In this document: in pieces, positions 25,820-33,745 of the stretch
How the letters are laid out: each line of letters begins with the position of its first letter
How positions within the stretch are numbered: the stretch's first letter is position 1
DNA from: Syntrophaceae bacterium
GTDB lineage: Bacteria; Desulfobacterota; Syntrophia; Syntrophales; UBA2185
Assembly (NCBI GenBank): GCA_003153775.1
Contig: PMBI01000094.1
Location: 34,956 to 70,958 of the forward strand
Reading direction: 5' to 3'
DNA: 36,003 nt
Notes under the pieces: model-generated
The model's input: only the letters and a program-made list of their open reading frames with translations
The model's database searches: none
Told to the model about the DNA's origin: nothing
Position numbers and translations under genes: made by a program

Positions 25820-25828
25820 AGTATAACA
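25820..25828 (-). promoter_or_regulatory. Candidate extended -10 promoter for the SpoIID-murU-amgK operon
   Basis: TGTTATACT on the minus strand fits an extended -10 (TGN then TATACT). It would start transcription near 25813 with an 80-nt leader to the preferred SpoIID start. No good -35 is seen. Confidence 0.3.
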
Positions 25829-25866
25829 CGCACGCCCATATCAGAAACAGGGCGATTATTCAATGT

Positions 25867-26250
25867 CTAACCGTTGGTTTGCTTCTTGAAGGTTACAGGC
25901 TTCAACCAAAATGAGAGCAATACCAAAGCCAGAAATGTGATCGTCGCATAGGTAATTTTCTCAAGGGTCAGGTCTTCAACATAGATCAGCTTTTCAATCG
26001 TGTCTATGGTGAACTGGCCGGGGTAGACCCCACGCGATACACCTTTGGCTTTGAGATAAACTTCGAGGTAGGTGAGGGGGCAGATGGTTCCGGTCAATTG
26101 CATGATGACTGTGACGATCAAGGAGAGCAGATGAATCGCCCTCCATTTCTGGAGATTAAAGTACAGGAATACCGGAAATCCCAAAATGACAAAGGCAATC
26201 CACAGGAAATGGACGAAGATCACCAAATCGGCTGCTATCCTGTAAATCAT
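25867..26250 (-). CDS. DUF2784 small membrane protein
   Basis: A 127-residue protein from the ATG at 26250; a longer in-frame start adds 14 polar residues without support. It has four hydrophobic segments: IAADLVIFVHFLWIAFVILG, the region around RAIHLLSLIVTVIMQL, and two near the C-terminus (EKITYATITFLALVLLSFWL). The FxHFLWIxFVxxGxP start and CPLTYLEVYLK in the middle identify DUF2784, an inner-membrane family without known function. GTGGAA lies upstream. It is downstream of the patatin gene (72 nt) and upstream of the SpoIID gene. Confidence 0.8.
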   Translation of the reverse strand: MIYRIAADLVIFVHFLWIAFVILGFPVFLYFNLQKWRAIHLLSLIVTVIMQLTGTICPLTYLEVYLKAKGVSRGVYPGQFTIDTIEKLIYVEDLTLEKITYATITFLALVLLSFWLKPVTFKKQTNG

Positions 26251-26322
26251 ATGCGTTCCACAAAAAGCACTTCCATGGAGGAACGAGTACACTTTCTTGC
26301 GGCTATTAGACAGGACCAGGGG

Positions 26323-27216
26323 CTAAGCCCCGTCCCAGAGTGCGATTGCATGTGCGGCCAAGGCGCGGCCCTGATTATAGCCTTCCTCGAGGATAGAACG
26401 ATTCTGGCTGAGCCGCGATACACGGAACCTTTTGGGTGGACAGATTTCAACGATGGTTACGCCTTCCGGCGGTTTGCGAATCAGATTCACCGATTCATTG
26501 TAGCGTGAAACACGCTTAGTCATCGTCTGTTGCAGCGCAGGATAGCGCCGCATGCTCCAGCGCACGAGGCAGTCAAACGGATCGCGCCGTTTGAGGTAGT
26601 CTCCACTGCGGGAGCGAATTACCATGATCCGGCGGGCTCCCAGACCAATCGCCTTGCCTATGGGAATGGCATCCGCTACCCCGCCGTCCGTCGTTTTGCG
26701 ACCATCGACAATCGGGTGAGACCGGTAGAAAAGAGGCATGGCGCTCGATGCCTTGAGAACATGCTCAAGGTCCTGAGCGCCGGTCTCTTTATATACTGCC
26801 TTCCCGCTTTGCACATCCGTAAGGACGACTATGAAAGGTTTTCCTTTGGTATAGATTCTCTGCAAATCGAGGCGGATTTCCCTAATCGTAGTATCCCAGA
26901 GCCAGTCGAGATCCATCAGATGACCGCCACGGAGGAACCTGACCGGATCAATAAATTTGGGCCGCAGCGAATAGTCCGTATACATTCTCTTGTTGCGGCC
27001 GATCATTTCGGCAAGAAAAGCTGCAAGATTGGATGCTCCGGAAGAAACACCCACATAGAAATCGAAAGGATTGAATCGTTTCTCAAGAAAGCCATCCATG
27101 ATCCCCGTTGAGAAGACTCCACGGAGGGCGCCACCTTCAACAACGAGAGCCTTAGCCATAGATTGATTTGCCGACTTCTCGGTCCGATCACTATGTGAAT
27201 CGGTTGGTATCGCCAT
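26323..27216 (-). CDS. Patatin-like phospholipase
   Basis: About 297 residues from the ATG at 27216. Another ATG at 27159, where homology starts (MAKALVVEGGALRG), and a TTG at 27324 are alternatives; none has a good ribosome-binding site. The patatin fold is complete: oxyanion loop GGALRGVFSTG, nucleophile elbow GVSSGAS (GxSxG) and the DGGVADAIP motif with the catalytic Asp. No signal peptide, so probably cytoplasmic or membrane peripheral. The C-terminal segment after 200 (RYNESVNLI...ICPPKRFRVSRLSQN) matches the YjjU-like branch of bacterial patatins. Substrate is presumably membrane lipid acyl chains. Confidence 0.88.
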   Translation of the reverse strand: MAIPTDSHSDRTEKSANQSMAKALVVEGGALRGVFSTGIMDGFLEKRFNPFDFYVGVSSGASNLAAFLAEMIGRNKRMYTDYSLRPKFIDPVRFLRGGHLMDLDWLWDTTIREIRLDLQRIYTKGKPFIVVLTDVQSGKAVYKETGAQDLEHVLKASSAMPLFYRSHPIVDGRKTTDGGVADAIPIGKAIGLGARRIMVIRSRSGDYLKRRDPFDCLVRWSMRRYPALQQTMTKRVSRYNESVNLIRKPPEGVTIVEICPPKRFRVSRLSQNRSILEEGYNQGRALAAHAIALWDGA

Positions 27217-27630
27217 TTTGTATTTGCTCTCAGAAAGATATTGTTTTACTTGTGTCGGAATCAACGTTCCGTCTCGGCCGCGATACACGGAAAGGAATAT
27301 AAATGCCATAAGAACAAACTGCAATATAAAAAATCATTGACACTTTTTTGTCGGGATCGGATAGTTATCGAAGAGCGCCTCCAATTTTTTCTCGTGGGTC
27401 CTCTGCCATTTGTCTTGAATCTATTTTTCTAATCCTTTTCCCAAGCATAATTAAGGAATTTCGATGGTGCAAAGCGGGGTTACCGGTATTGCAAATCGTA
27501 GGTCGGTCTGATAGTATTTTAGAGCATGAGCGATATCCCAGTGGAAACGGAATGATTGGTTTTTTGCGAGTGATGTTCATCCGAGAGAGAATCAAAATTG
27601 GGGATCGCAAGGAATTATGGAGGTCCTTCC
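27217..27630. other. 414-bp divergent intergenic region patatin / small secreted protein
   Basis: It is AT-rich. Two weak plus-strand promoter candidates are visible: TTGACA-N17-GATAGT at 27337-27365 and TTGCAA-N17-TAGTAT at 27489-27517, the second 114 nt before the GTG of the secreted protein. I see no gene, repeat or RNA element. Confidence 0.4.
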
Positions 27631-27990
27631 GTGAAAAAGCTGACTGTAACAACGCTTATTGCGATCAGTATTGTCATGATTTCAGTGCCCGCTTTCGGGA
27701 ATGATCAGATCTTGGACGCCACTGTGGATATTATCCTCGTCAGGCCGGCGAGTTTGGCTGCAACGGTGGTCGGCACGGCGGTTTTTATTGTTTCACTGCC
27801 GTTTTCGATCCCAAGCCAGAGCGTTGGTGCTACTGCAAAGACACTTGTAGCAGAACCCTTCAATTTTACATTCACGAGACCGATCGGAGACTTCAGTGGT
27901 GACCGTATGCGAAGCAAAGCTCCTACCAGAGAACCGCTGCCTCCAGCGGTTGAAAAAGGTGCTGAGACAGAAGGGTCATCCAATCAATAA
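27631..27990 (+). CDS. Small secreted conserved hypothetical protein
   Basis: A 119-residue product starting at a GTG with GGAGGT seven bases upstream. It has a clear signal peptide (KKLTVTTLIAISIVMISVPAFG, cleaved before Asn). The mature part contains one further hydrophobic stretch (ASLAATVVGTAVFIVSLPFSIPS), then VGATAKTLVAEPFNFTFTRPIGDF and a charged Pro-rich tail. I recall similar short proteins with RPxxLAAT and FTRPxGxF in deltaproteobacteria, but no function. The hydrophobic stretch may hold it in a membrane. Confidence 0.7.
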   Translation: MKKLTVTTLIAISIVMISVPAFGNDQILDATVDIILVRPASLAATVVGTAVFIVSLPFSIPSQSVGATAKTLVAEPFNFTFTRPIGDFSGDRMRSKAPTREPLPPAVEKGAETEGSSNQ

Positions 27991-28021
27991 GAGAAATTGA
28001 GTAAATCGAAAGTTGCTGTCG

Positions 28022-28153
28022 ATGCTTGGGCCTTCTGTGCGCCTTATCATGCATGATCATGCATGGTCTAATACATTGTATATTTGGTTGGCTGATATAG
28101 ACGGAGACATGAGACTGGATGTGGCTGAGCTTGTTGATACACCTGTTGATTAA
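28022..28153 (+). CDS. 43-residue ORF with an EF-hand-like calcium loop
   Basis: The frame ends IDGDMRLDVAELVDTPVD. DIDGDMRLDVAE fits the 12-residue EF-hand loop at positions 1, 3, 5, 8, 9 and 12, with Met where Gly usually sits at 6. Upstream hydrophobics (SNTLYIWLA) could be the entering helix. It has no strong ribosome-binding site, and a stop lies eight codons before the ATG. It could be a real microprotein or the surviving end of a larger calcium-binding or dockerin-type gene. Confidence 0.3.
   Translation: MLGPSVRLIMHDHAWSNTLYIWLADIDGDMRLDVAELVDTPVD
28048..28065. repeat. 18-bp perfect palindrome
   Basis: CATGCATGATCATGCATG reads identically on both strands and is also nearly a tandem repeat of CATGCATGRT. 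It lies inside the EF-hand-like mini-ORF. Confidence 0.6.
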
Positions 28154-28200
28154 TTCACTAAGTATTTGAAAAAAATTGAAACTTAGCGGAGAGAGAATTT

Positions 28201-28251
28201 ATGGCCAAGATGAAGGAAAAGTCAATGGCTGGCGGTTCCGACCTGCTGTAA
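28201..28251 (+). CDS. Possible 16-residue microprotein
   Basis: GGAGAGAG five bases before an ATG opens a frame of 16 codons (MAKMKEKSMAGGSDLL) and stop. The translation signal is better than that of many real genes here, but nothing else supports it. It may be a gene start left by a deletion. Confidence 0.2.
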   Translation: MAKMKEKSMAGGSDLL

Positions 28252-28325
28252 AGCAGCAACGTGGCGGGAATTGAGATATAGAGGAGGCACCGGATTTCCT
28301 GCGGCGGACAAATCTGGCAGGGAGA

Positions 28326-29843
28326 TTATGGTACGCTCATCTTCATACCGACGAGCTTCCTGGCAAGGACTGGAATGCCGGAAAGCAATTCCTCTTCTTG
28401 TCCTGACGAACACTTGAGGGTGCCGAGGCCCAGGGTTCCCATCGTTCTTATGTCCGTCCGCTTCGCCTGGAGAACATATGAATTACCCAGCATGGCAAGT
28501 CTTCCCGTAACGGCTTGATTTGCCGCAAGCCATTTTCCGAGCTCTACGATCTCCTTCTCATCAACCAGACCTGAATGCTGCAGCTTCAGTTCCTGCATGA
28601 CCTGCATCATATTTTCACGATTAACCAGCGAAAAACGGCCCAAGATGAAAAGCTCCTCGCGGAGCGCGTCAGTCAGAATGAGTGCAACAACACTGAGGCG
28701 ATCGACCGTATCAAAATCATAGACGACAAGCTTGGCCTTGTCCGTTGCCGAGGTTTCGGTTAGCACATCCTGTTCGAGTTTCTTCTCAAACTCCTTGCGT
28801 TTCTCGACAGCTTTCACCTCAGGCTGCGGAGCAGAGCCGATTGTTGCGATGACCTTTGGAGCTTCCGTATCTTTCTTCATATCAGGTAGAGGTTGCTTGA
28901 CTGTCGTATCCGGCAGTCTTGCCACTGGGGGCGATGGCAGTACGGATTCCTCAACAAGGGTCTTAGCTTTCGGGCGTTCTATAGGCAAGGCAGGCCCTGC
29001 TGCAGGCGCAGGCGGCTCTATGAGCGGCTGAATGGGTGCTTTTGCCTCCTCTTGTGCTGTGGATACAGGAGGAACTGGTTTTTGTAGCGCTTCGAAAATG
29101 GGAGCGGGATTTTTCCCGATTGCAATTTCGGGCATTGCCGGAACAGGTTGAGATACCGGCGGTGGAGCTAAGGCGATCCTGGTTTCAGCAGGTGCAGGCT
29201 TCGTTATCTTTCCTTCCGGCATAAGCCGCCCTTTGCGAATAGCCGTGGCCAGCAGATCCCCTTTGGCATCATAGAACAATTTCCTGTATAGAGCTTGGAG
29301 CAATATATTAGCGCGTTTAATCATTGGAACTGGCGAAGGAGTAATAAGGAGGGTGTCTGAAGCCGTATATTGCGTGCCTGTCTCAATATTGATCAGTACC
29401 ATTTTGTACGTTGCATTAAACGTGAGACTCCTTATAATGATCATGACATAGTCGGCATATAATGCCTTGCCGGCCTCCTTCAGTAATGCATAGTCTTTTT
29501 TCACCCACCAATACTGTTCGGAACCCGGTGCTCGTGTTCCTAAGACAGGCTCTGTCTCTTCTTTGCTTATCACTTCATATACGCCCGTGGCCTGCAAATA
29601 TTTATCAACAGCAGCAGTCATCATCCTTTCCCATTCATCGCGTGGCATTGCGTAACTCCAGCGGTCTCGTGGCGCTTCTGAAATGAGCTGCACAAAGACC
29701 CGCAGCTTGGCAGTGGGAGGAGGGGGTGGGATTGCGTTCAGGCGCACAGTGCTGCAGGCATTAAGGCAAATGGATGCCATAAGCACTGCGACAAAAGCCC
29801 TCATCAAAAACCTATTACTACTATTTTTACCATCGTTTCGCAT
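28326..29843 (-). CDS. Lipoprotein with Pro-rich linker and C-terminal CsgG/FlgO-like domain
   Basis: A 505-residue protein with a lipoprotein signal (RFLMRAFVAVLMASICLNAC, lipidated Cys30). An alternative ATG at 29804 gives a shorter but still complete signal and has TAGG upstream. Residues 45-200 form an N-terminal domain of unrecognised type (FVQLISEAPRDRWSYAMPRDEW, EQYWWVKKDYALLKEAGKALYADY). Residues about 205-340 are rich in Pro, Ala and Glu, as in periplasm-spanning linkers. Residues 373-505 resemble CsgG/FlgO/LpoB domains (LVVYDFDTVDRL, LTDALREELFILGRFSLVNRENMMQVMQE, QHSGLVDEKEIVELGKWL). It is probably anchored in the outer membrane; partners are unknown. It is transcribed alone. Confidence 0.7.
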   Translation of the reverse strand: MRNDGKNSSNRFLMRAFVAVLMASICLNACSTVRLNAIPPPPPTAKLRVFVQLISEAPRDRWSYAMPRDEWERMMTAAVDKYLQATGVYEVISKEETEPVLGTRAPGSEQYWWVKKDYALLKEAGKALYADYVMIIIRSLTFNATYKMVLINIETGTQYTASDTLLITPSPVPMIKRANILLQALYRKLFYDAKGDLLATAIRKGRLMPEGKITKPAPAETRIALAPPPVSQPVPAMPEIAIGKNPAPIFEALQKPVPPVSTAQEEAKAPIQPLIEPPAPAAGPALPIERPKAKTLVEESVLPSPPVARLPDTTVKQPLPDMKKDTEAPKVIATIGSAPQPEVKAVEKRKEFEKKLEQDVLTETSATDKAKLVVYDFDTVDRLSVVALILTDALREELFILGRFSLVNRENMMQVMQELKLQHSGLVDEKEIVELGKWLAANQAVTGRLAMLGNSYVLQAKRTDIRTMGTLGLGTLKCSSGQEEELLSGIPVLARKLVGMKMSVP

Positions 29844-29910
29844 ATCGGTTTTTTAGCTAACATCAAGCTCGAAAAACTGTCAAGTAATTTCGGTGCTGTC
29901 TTTGGGTCGT

Positions 29911-29931
29911 GCAAGCTGCGAGTAAGCTTGC
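29911..29931. repeat. Hairpin sharing a REP-like word
   Basis: GCAAGCT and AGCTTGC form a perfect 7-bp stem with a 7-nt loop. The opposite strand contains GCAGCAAGCT, the same 10-mer found at 17481-17490 in the other intergenic repeat. Confidence 0.35.
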
Positions 29932-30010
29932 TGCCGCCGGGTTTGTCAGTGGCTTGTTTCATCTACTTCGCCCAATAAAATAGCGATTCCTGAGTTGTGT
30001 TCCAGTCGGA

Positions 30011-30039
30011 AAGAAAGACGGAAAACTAATCCCTTTCTT
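30011..30039. repeat. Inverted repeat
   Basis: AAGAAAG and CTTTCTT can pair across 15 nt. The position, about 170 nt before the lipoprotein start on the other strand, does not suggest a role. Confidence 0.25.
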
Positions 30040-30448
30040 GAGGTCGAGACAGAAAAAATTGCCGCATAAATTTCATCAGCGGAGGACGGTACTTTCACTT
30101 CTTTCTACGGCTGCTGCCTTTTGGCAATTGCGCTGACCGCGGCTATGCGGAGTCGGTTGTTACCGGCAGTTGCAAGAACCCGTTAACAAGAATAGATTTC
30201 GAACCTATATTGTTTCTTATTAATACATTCATAAATCAATATCTTACATCTATAAAAATACTTGGAATAGAACCTCGGCAAATTTGTCTCACAGTGCCGT
30301 ATAATTCGGCTATCATCGCCTTTTCACAGACAATTGAGACGTTGAACCAATGAGAGATGCATTTATGCCCGGCGGAGGTATGCTTCTTGCTTTTATGCGG
30401 GTTGAACCCCCGGACTCTCACGAGAAAGGAAGATTCAACGCAAATTGA

Positions 30449-32599
30449 ATGGTGATTTCAATGTTGGAAGCTGAGACCATAGTTACCCGAGACGAAATTA
30501 ATATTGTACGAGAATTGCGTGAGGATCCGCTTTCAGATCTTATGCTGCAAAAACATTTTCTCGGCAGCTTGATTGATTCCATTCCGGACATTATGTTTTG
30601 CAAGGATGCCGAGGAAATATATTTGGATTGTAATACGGCATTTGCGCTGCACATGGGGCTTGCCAAGGATGAAATAATCGGCAAAACGGACTTTGACATT
30701 TTTCCGCTCGCAGAAGCGGAGCTATATCATCGAAACGACCGGCTGACACTGAACCATGAAAAGCAAAGGTATGATGAAGAGTGGATTGTATGCCCGGATG
30801 GAAGACGCGTATTGATAGAGATGTGCAGAACCCCTTATTATGGGCCGGACGGGAAGCTTCTGGGAGTTATCGGCGTCGGTCGCGATATCACGGATCGTAA
30901 GAATATCGAAGATCAGAGTCAGTATATGACCGCCAAACTCCAGCAAATGGTTGCGGAGCGTACGGTTGAGCTGAGAAAAACAAATCTGGCGCTGCAGCGG
31001 GAAATCAACGAACGAAAGAAAACGGAGGCTGCCCTCAGGGCGAGTGAGGAGCGTTTTCGCTCCCTCGTAGAAACAACCAGCGACTGGGTCTGGGAGGTCA
31101 ACGATAACGCCGTCTTTACCTATGCAAGTCCTAAAGTCAAGGCACTGCTCGGATATGAACCGGATGAAGTATTAGGAAAGAAACCATTCGATTTTATGCC
31201 CCCGGATGAGGCGCAAAGGCTGGCGAAATTAACAGATGCGATAATAATGTCGCACGAGCCTCTTGCAGGATTAGAGAATATAAATCTATGCAAAGACGGG
31301 CGGAAAGTGGTGCTTGAGACGAGCGGTGTGCCAATATTTGACGGGGAAGGGAACCTTCTGAGTTATCGCGGTATCGCCCGCGACATAACGGATCGCAAAC
31401 GGGCGGAGGCAGAACGTCTGCAGCTGGAGCACCGCTTGAACCGCGCGGAAAAGATGGAGGCACTGGGGACACTCGCGGGCGGCGTCGCGCATGATCTCAA
31501 TAATGTTCTGGGTGTTCTTGTCGGTTATTCGGAATTGCTCTTGGAAAGACTACCGGAAGGAAATCCCCTAAGAAGTTACGCTTCCGGCATTCTGCAATCC
31601 AGTGAGAGGGGCGCTACGATCATCCAGGACCTTCTGACGTTGGGTCGGAGGGGGGTTGCGGTGTCCGAAGTTGTCAACCTCAACAGGGTGATTACAGATT
31701 ACTTTGAATCCCCGGAGTTTGAGAGATTGAAGGCATATCATCCGTACGTGACATTTGAGAACGATCTTGAAGAGAACCTGTCGAATGTCAAAGGGTCACC
31801 CGTGCATCTGGAGAAGACCATAATGAATCTTGTCTCCAATGCGTCAGAGGCGATATCCGGTGAGGGAGAAGTGATAGTCCGGACAAAGAACTGCTACGTC
31901 GACAAACCTATCGGGGGATATCATGACGTACGAGAAGGTGACTATGTGGTTCTGACGGTATCCGACAACGGCAGGGGCATCTCGGCTTCTGACATCAAGA
32001 AGATATTCGAGCCATTCTATACGAAGAAGGTCATGGGAAGAAGCGGGACAGGTCTGGGACTTGCGGTCGTGTGGGGAACAGTGAAGGATCATGACGGATA
32101 CATAGATGCGCAGAGCGAGGACGGTAACGGGAGCACTTTCACGATCTACCTGCCGGCCACGAGAGAGGAGCTGACGGGGGATGAGCAGAGGACATCTCCC
32201 GAGCATTATACCGGCGGGGGCGAGACGATTCTGGTGGTGGATGACGTGAAGGAGCAGCGCGAGGTGGCAGGGAGCATGCTGACGAGGCTGTGCTACAAGG
32301 TAGAGGCAGTTTCGAGCGGAGAGGAGGCGATAGCCTACCTCAAGGCCGGCAGGGCCGATGTCATCGTCCTGGACATGATCATGGACCCCGGGATGGATGG
32401 TCTGGAGACCTACCGGCGGGTACTAGCCGTCAACCCGAAGCAGAAGGCAATAATAGTGAGTGGTTTTTCGGAGACGGATCGTGTAAAGAAGGCCCTGGAG
32501 CTCGGTGCAGGCGCCTATGTCAGAAAGCCCTATTTGCTGGAAAGGATTGGTCTGGCTATAAAGGGGGAGCTCGCGAAAGTGGAAGCCCCTGATTCCTGA
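30449..32599 (+). CDS. Hybrid sensor histidine kinase PAS-PAS-HisKA-HATPase-REC
   Basis: A 716-residue soluble protein. PAS 1 is about 35-150 (ending GVIGVGRDITDRK), a coiled coil 155-200 (TAKLQQMVAERTVELRK), PAS 2 about 200-325, HisKA with phospho-acceptor His348 in VAHDLNN, HATPase with N box around 449-469 and DNGRGIS at 506, TGLGLAVV, and a C-terminal receiver from about 590 with Asp642 (VIVLDMIMD). The VAHDLNN box and receiver tail are typical of NtrB-like hybrid kinases. No transmembrane segment exists, so the signal is cytosolic. It is an orphan with no response regulator beside it. A second ATG at 30461 has GGTGA at good spacing and may be the true start. The receiver part is visibly richer in G and C codons than the first PAS. 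Confidence 0.92.
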   Translation: MVISMLEAETIVTRDEINIVRELREDPLSDLMLQKHFLGSLIDSIPDIMFCKDAEEIYLDCNTAFALHMGLAKDEIIGKTDFDIFPLAEAELYHRNDRLTLNHEKQRYDEEWIVCPDGRRVLIEMCRTPYYGPDGKLLGVIGVGRDITDRKNIEDQSQYMTAKLQQMVAERTVELRKTNLALQREINERKKTEAALRASEERFRSLVETTSDWVWEVNDNAVFTYASPKVKALLGYEPDEVLGKKPFDFMPPDEAQRLAKLTDAIIMSHEPLAGLENINLCKDGRKVVLETSGVPIFDGEGNLLSYRGIARDITDRKRAEAERLQLEHRLNRAEKMEALGTLAGGVAHDLNNVLGVLVGYSELLLERLPEGNPLRSYASGILQSSERGATIIQDLLTLGRRGVAVSEVVNLNRVITDYFESPEFERLKAYHPYVTFENDLEENLSNVKGSPVHLEKTIMNLVSNASEAISGEGEVIVRTKNCYVDKPIGGYHDVREGDYVVLTVSDNGRGISASDIKKIFEPFYTKKVMGRSGTGLGLAVVWGTVKDHDGYIDAQSEDGNGSTFTIYLPATREELTGDEQRTSPEHYTGGGETILVVDDVKEQREVAGSMLTRLCYKVEAVSSGEEAIAYLKAGRADVIVLDMIMDPGMDGLETYRRVLAVNPKQKAIIVSGFSETDRVKKALELGAGAYVRKPYLLERIGLAIKGELAKVEAPDS

Positions 32600-32805
32600 A
32601 GCTGAGCGTCCTGATGAACATGATAACTTTGGGGACGAAATTAGATCAACGATTTGGTCATAAAGGAATTGGTTCCTTCAAAGTGTCGCAGCGATCTGAG
32701 AAATGATCATTGCCGCTCGTTAATTTTCCCGTCCGCAGTCAATGCATCCTGGTCCACTAATATCGGCAACGTCCTCCTTCGTATTCCAGGCAAGAAATCT
32801 GCACA

Positions 32806-32834
32806 TAGACACCCCTGTAATTTTATGGTAGAAA
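32806..32834 (+). promoter_or_regulatory. Candidate promoter for nadK-recN-argA
   Basis: TAGACA, a 17-nt spacer and TAGAAA give a predicted start near 32841, 22 nt before the nadK ATG. That start would exclude the upstream in-frame TTG. The 263-bp gap after the kinase gene supports a separate transcript. Confidence 0.4.
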
Positions 32835-32862
32835 ATTGCAAAATCGCATGCAAGGGATTTCC

Positions 32863-33744
32863 ATGAGCATTGAGAAGATCGGTATAATTGCAAATATCGA
32901 AAAAGAGCGATCAGGTGAGTGTGCCATAGAGTTGAGAGACTGGGCCGCGAAGAAAGGGATCCAAGTCTTTTTGGAAGAAGGAATTGCCCGAAAGATCGGT
33001 GCGGGTAAGGGTCTGGATAGAAGGAAACTGGCGGCCCAAGTTGATCTCTTAGTTGTCCTGGGCGGTGACGGAACCCTCCTTAGGACAGTGCGTTTTGTCA
33101 GCGAATATGACATCCCCATAGTCGGCATTAACTTAGGAGAGTTCGGCTATTTGACGGAGGTCAATCTGAGTGAGATGACGAGCGCGCTGGAATTGATCGT
33201 CAAAGGCGATTACCAGATCGAAAAGCGGATGATGCTCGATATAACGATTTCTTTGGGAAGGGAAACGATCCGGGAACAGGGCATTTTGAATGACGTGGTG
33301 ATTACCCGCGGGAATCTTTCACGCATTCTCAACCTGGAAACAACAGTTAATAACAAATATCTGACTACCTTCAGGGCCGATGGTATCATCATTTCCACCC
33401 CGACGGGCTCCACCGCATATTCTTTGTCTGCAGGGGGCCCCATCGTTTTTCCTGAACAGGACTCCTTTATCGTAAATCCCATATGTCCTTTTACACTGAC
33501 GAATCGTCCGATCATTATTCCCAACGATGTGGAAATAAAGGTAATCATGTGGACGAAGGGGGAGGGTGCGACAGTAACCCTTGATGGACAGGTTCCGCAT
33601 ACCATGAAATCAGGCGATAGTGTGGTAATTAGGAAGTCCCCGTACGTGACTAATCTTGTGTCGTCGCCTCACAGGGACTACATGGAGATCCTGCGAACGA
33701 AGCTGGGATGGGGCGGGTCGCCGACGGGAACAAATAATCTGTGA
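32863..33744 (+). CDS. nadK: NAD kinase
   Basis: A 293-residue enzyme from the ATG at 32863, which has AAGGGA six bases upstream; a TTG 27 nt earlier is unlikely. It has GGDGT (67-71), GINLGEFGYLTE, LNDVVITRG and DGIIISTPTGSTAYSLSAGGP, the complete signature of ATP-NAD kinase. It phosphorylates NAD to NADP in the cytoplasm. It leads the nadK-recN-argA run; the nadK-recN pairing is common in Gram-negative bacteria. Its stop codon is one base from the recN ATG (TGATATG), so the two are translationally coupled. Confidence 0.96.
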   Translation: MSIEKIGIIANIEKERSGECAIELRDWAAKKGIQVFLEEGIARKIGAGKGLDRRKLAAQVDLLVVLGGDGTLLRTVRFVSEYDIPIVGINLGEFGYLTEVNLSEMTSALELIVKGDYQIEKRMMLDITISLGRETIREQGILNDVVITRGNLSRILNLETTVNNKYLTTFRADGIIISTPTGSTAYSLSAGGPIVFPEQDSFIVNPICPFTLTNRPIIIPNDVEIKVIMWTKGEGATVTLDGQVPHTMKSGDSVVIRKSPYVTNLVSSPHRDYMEILRTKLGWGGSPTGTNNL

Positions 33745-33745
33745 T

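Larger units (their letters stand above)
27991..28325. other. 335-bp region between convergent genes with mini-ORFs and palindrome
   Basis: No full-length gene is present. The stretch holds an EF-hand-like 43-codon ORF, an 18-bp palindrome and a 16-codon ORF with a good ribosome-binding site, each listed separately. A CTAAGT/ACTTAG pair (28158-28163 and 28181-28186) could form a small AT-rich hairpin. Confidence 0.5.
29844..30448. other. 605-bp divergent intergenic region lipoprotein / histidine kinase
   Basis: No gene is evident. Two hairpins are listed separately. TATAAT at 30300-30305 is a perfect -10 without a recognisable -35 and could drive the kinase, leaving a leader of about 140 nt. 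The last 100 bases contain GC-rich words (GGGTTGAACCCCCGG) but do not fold as a tRNA. Confidence 0.4.

Noticed and set aside
26530-27111. 193-codon open frame on the plus strand
   Set aside because: It is antisense to the patatin core (GGALRG, GVSSGAS, DGG), and its translation shows no family features.
27337-27365. TTGACA-N17-GATAGT as promoter of the small secreted protein
   Set aside because: The -10 is weak and the leader would be about 260 nt; another weak candidate lies closer, so neither is listed as a feature of its own.
30385-30430. GGGTTGAACCCCCGG, suggestive of a tRNA T-arm
   Set aside because: No matching acceptor, D or anticodon stems and no TTCRA core; it does not fold as a cloverleaf.
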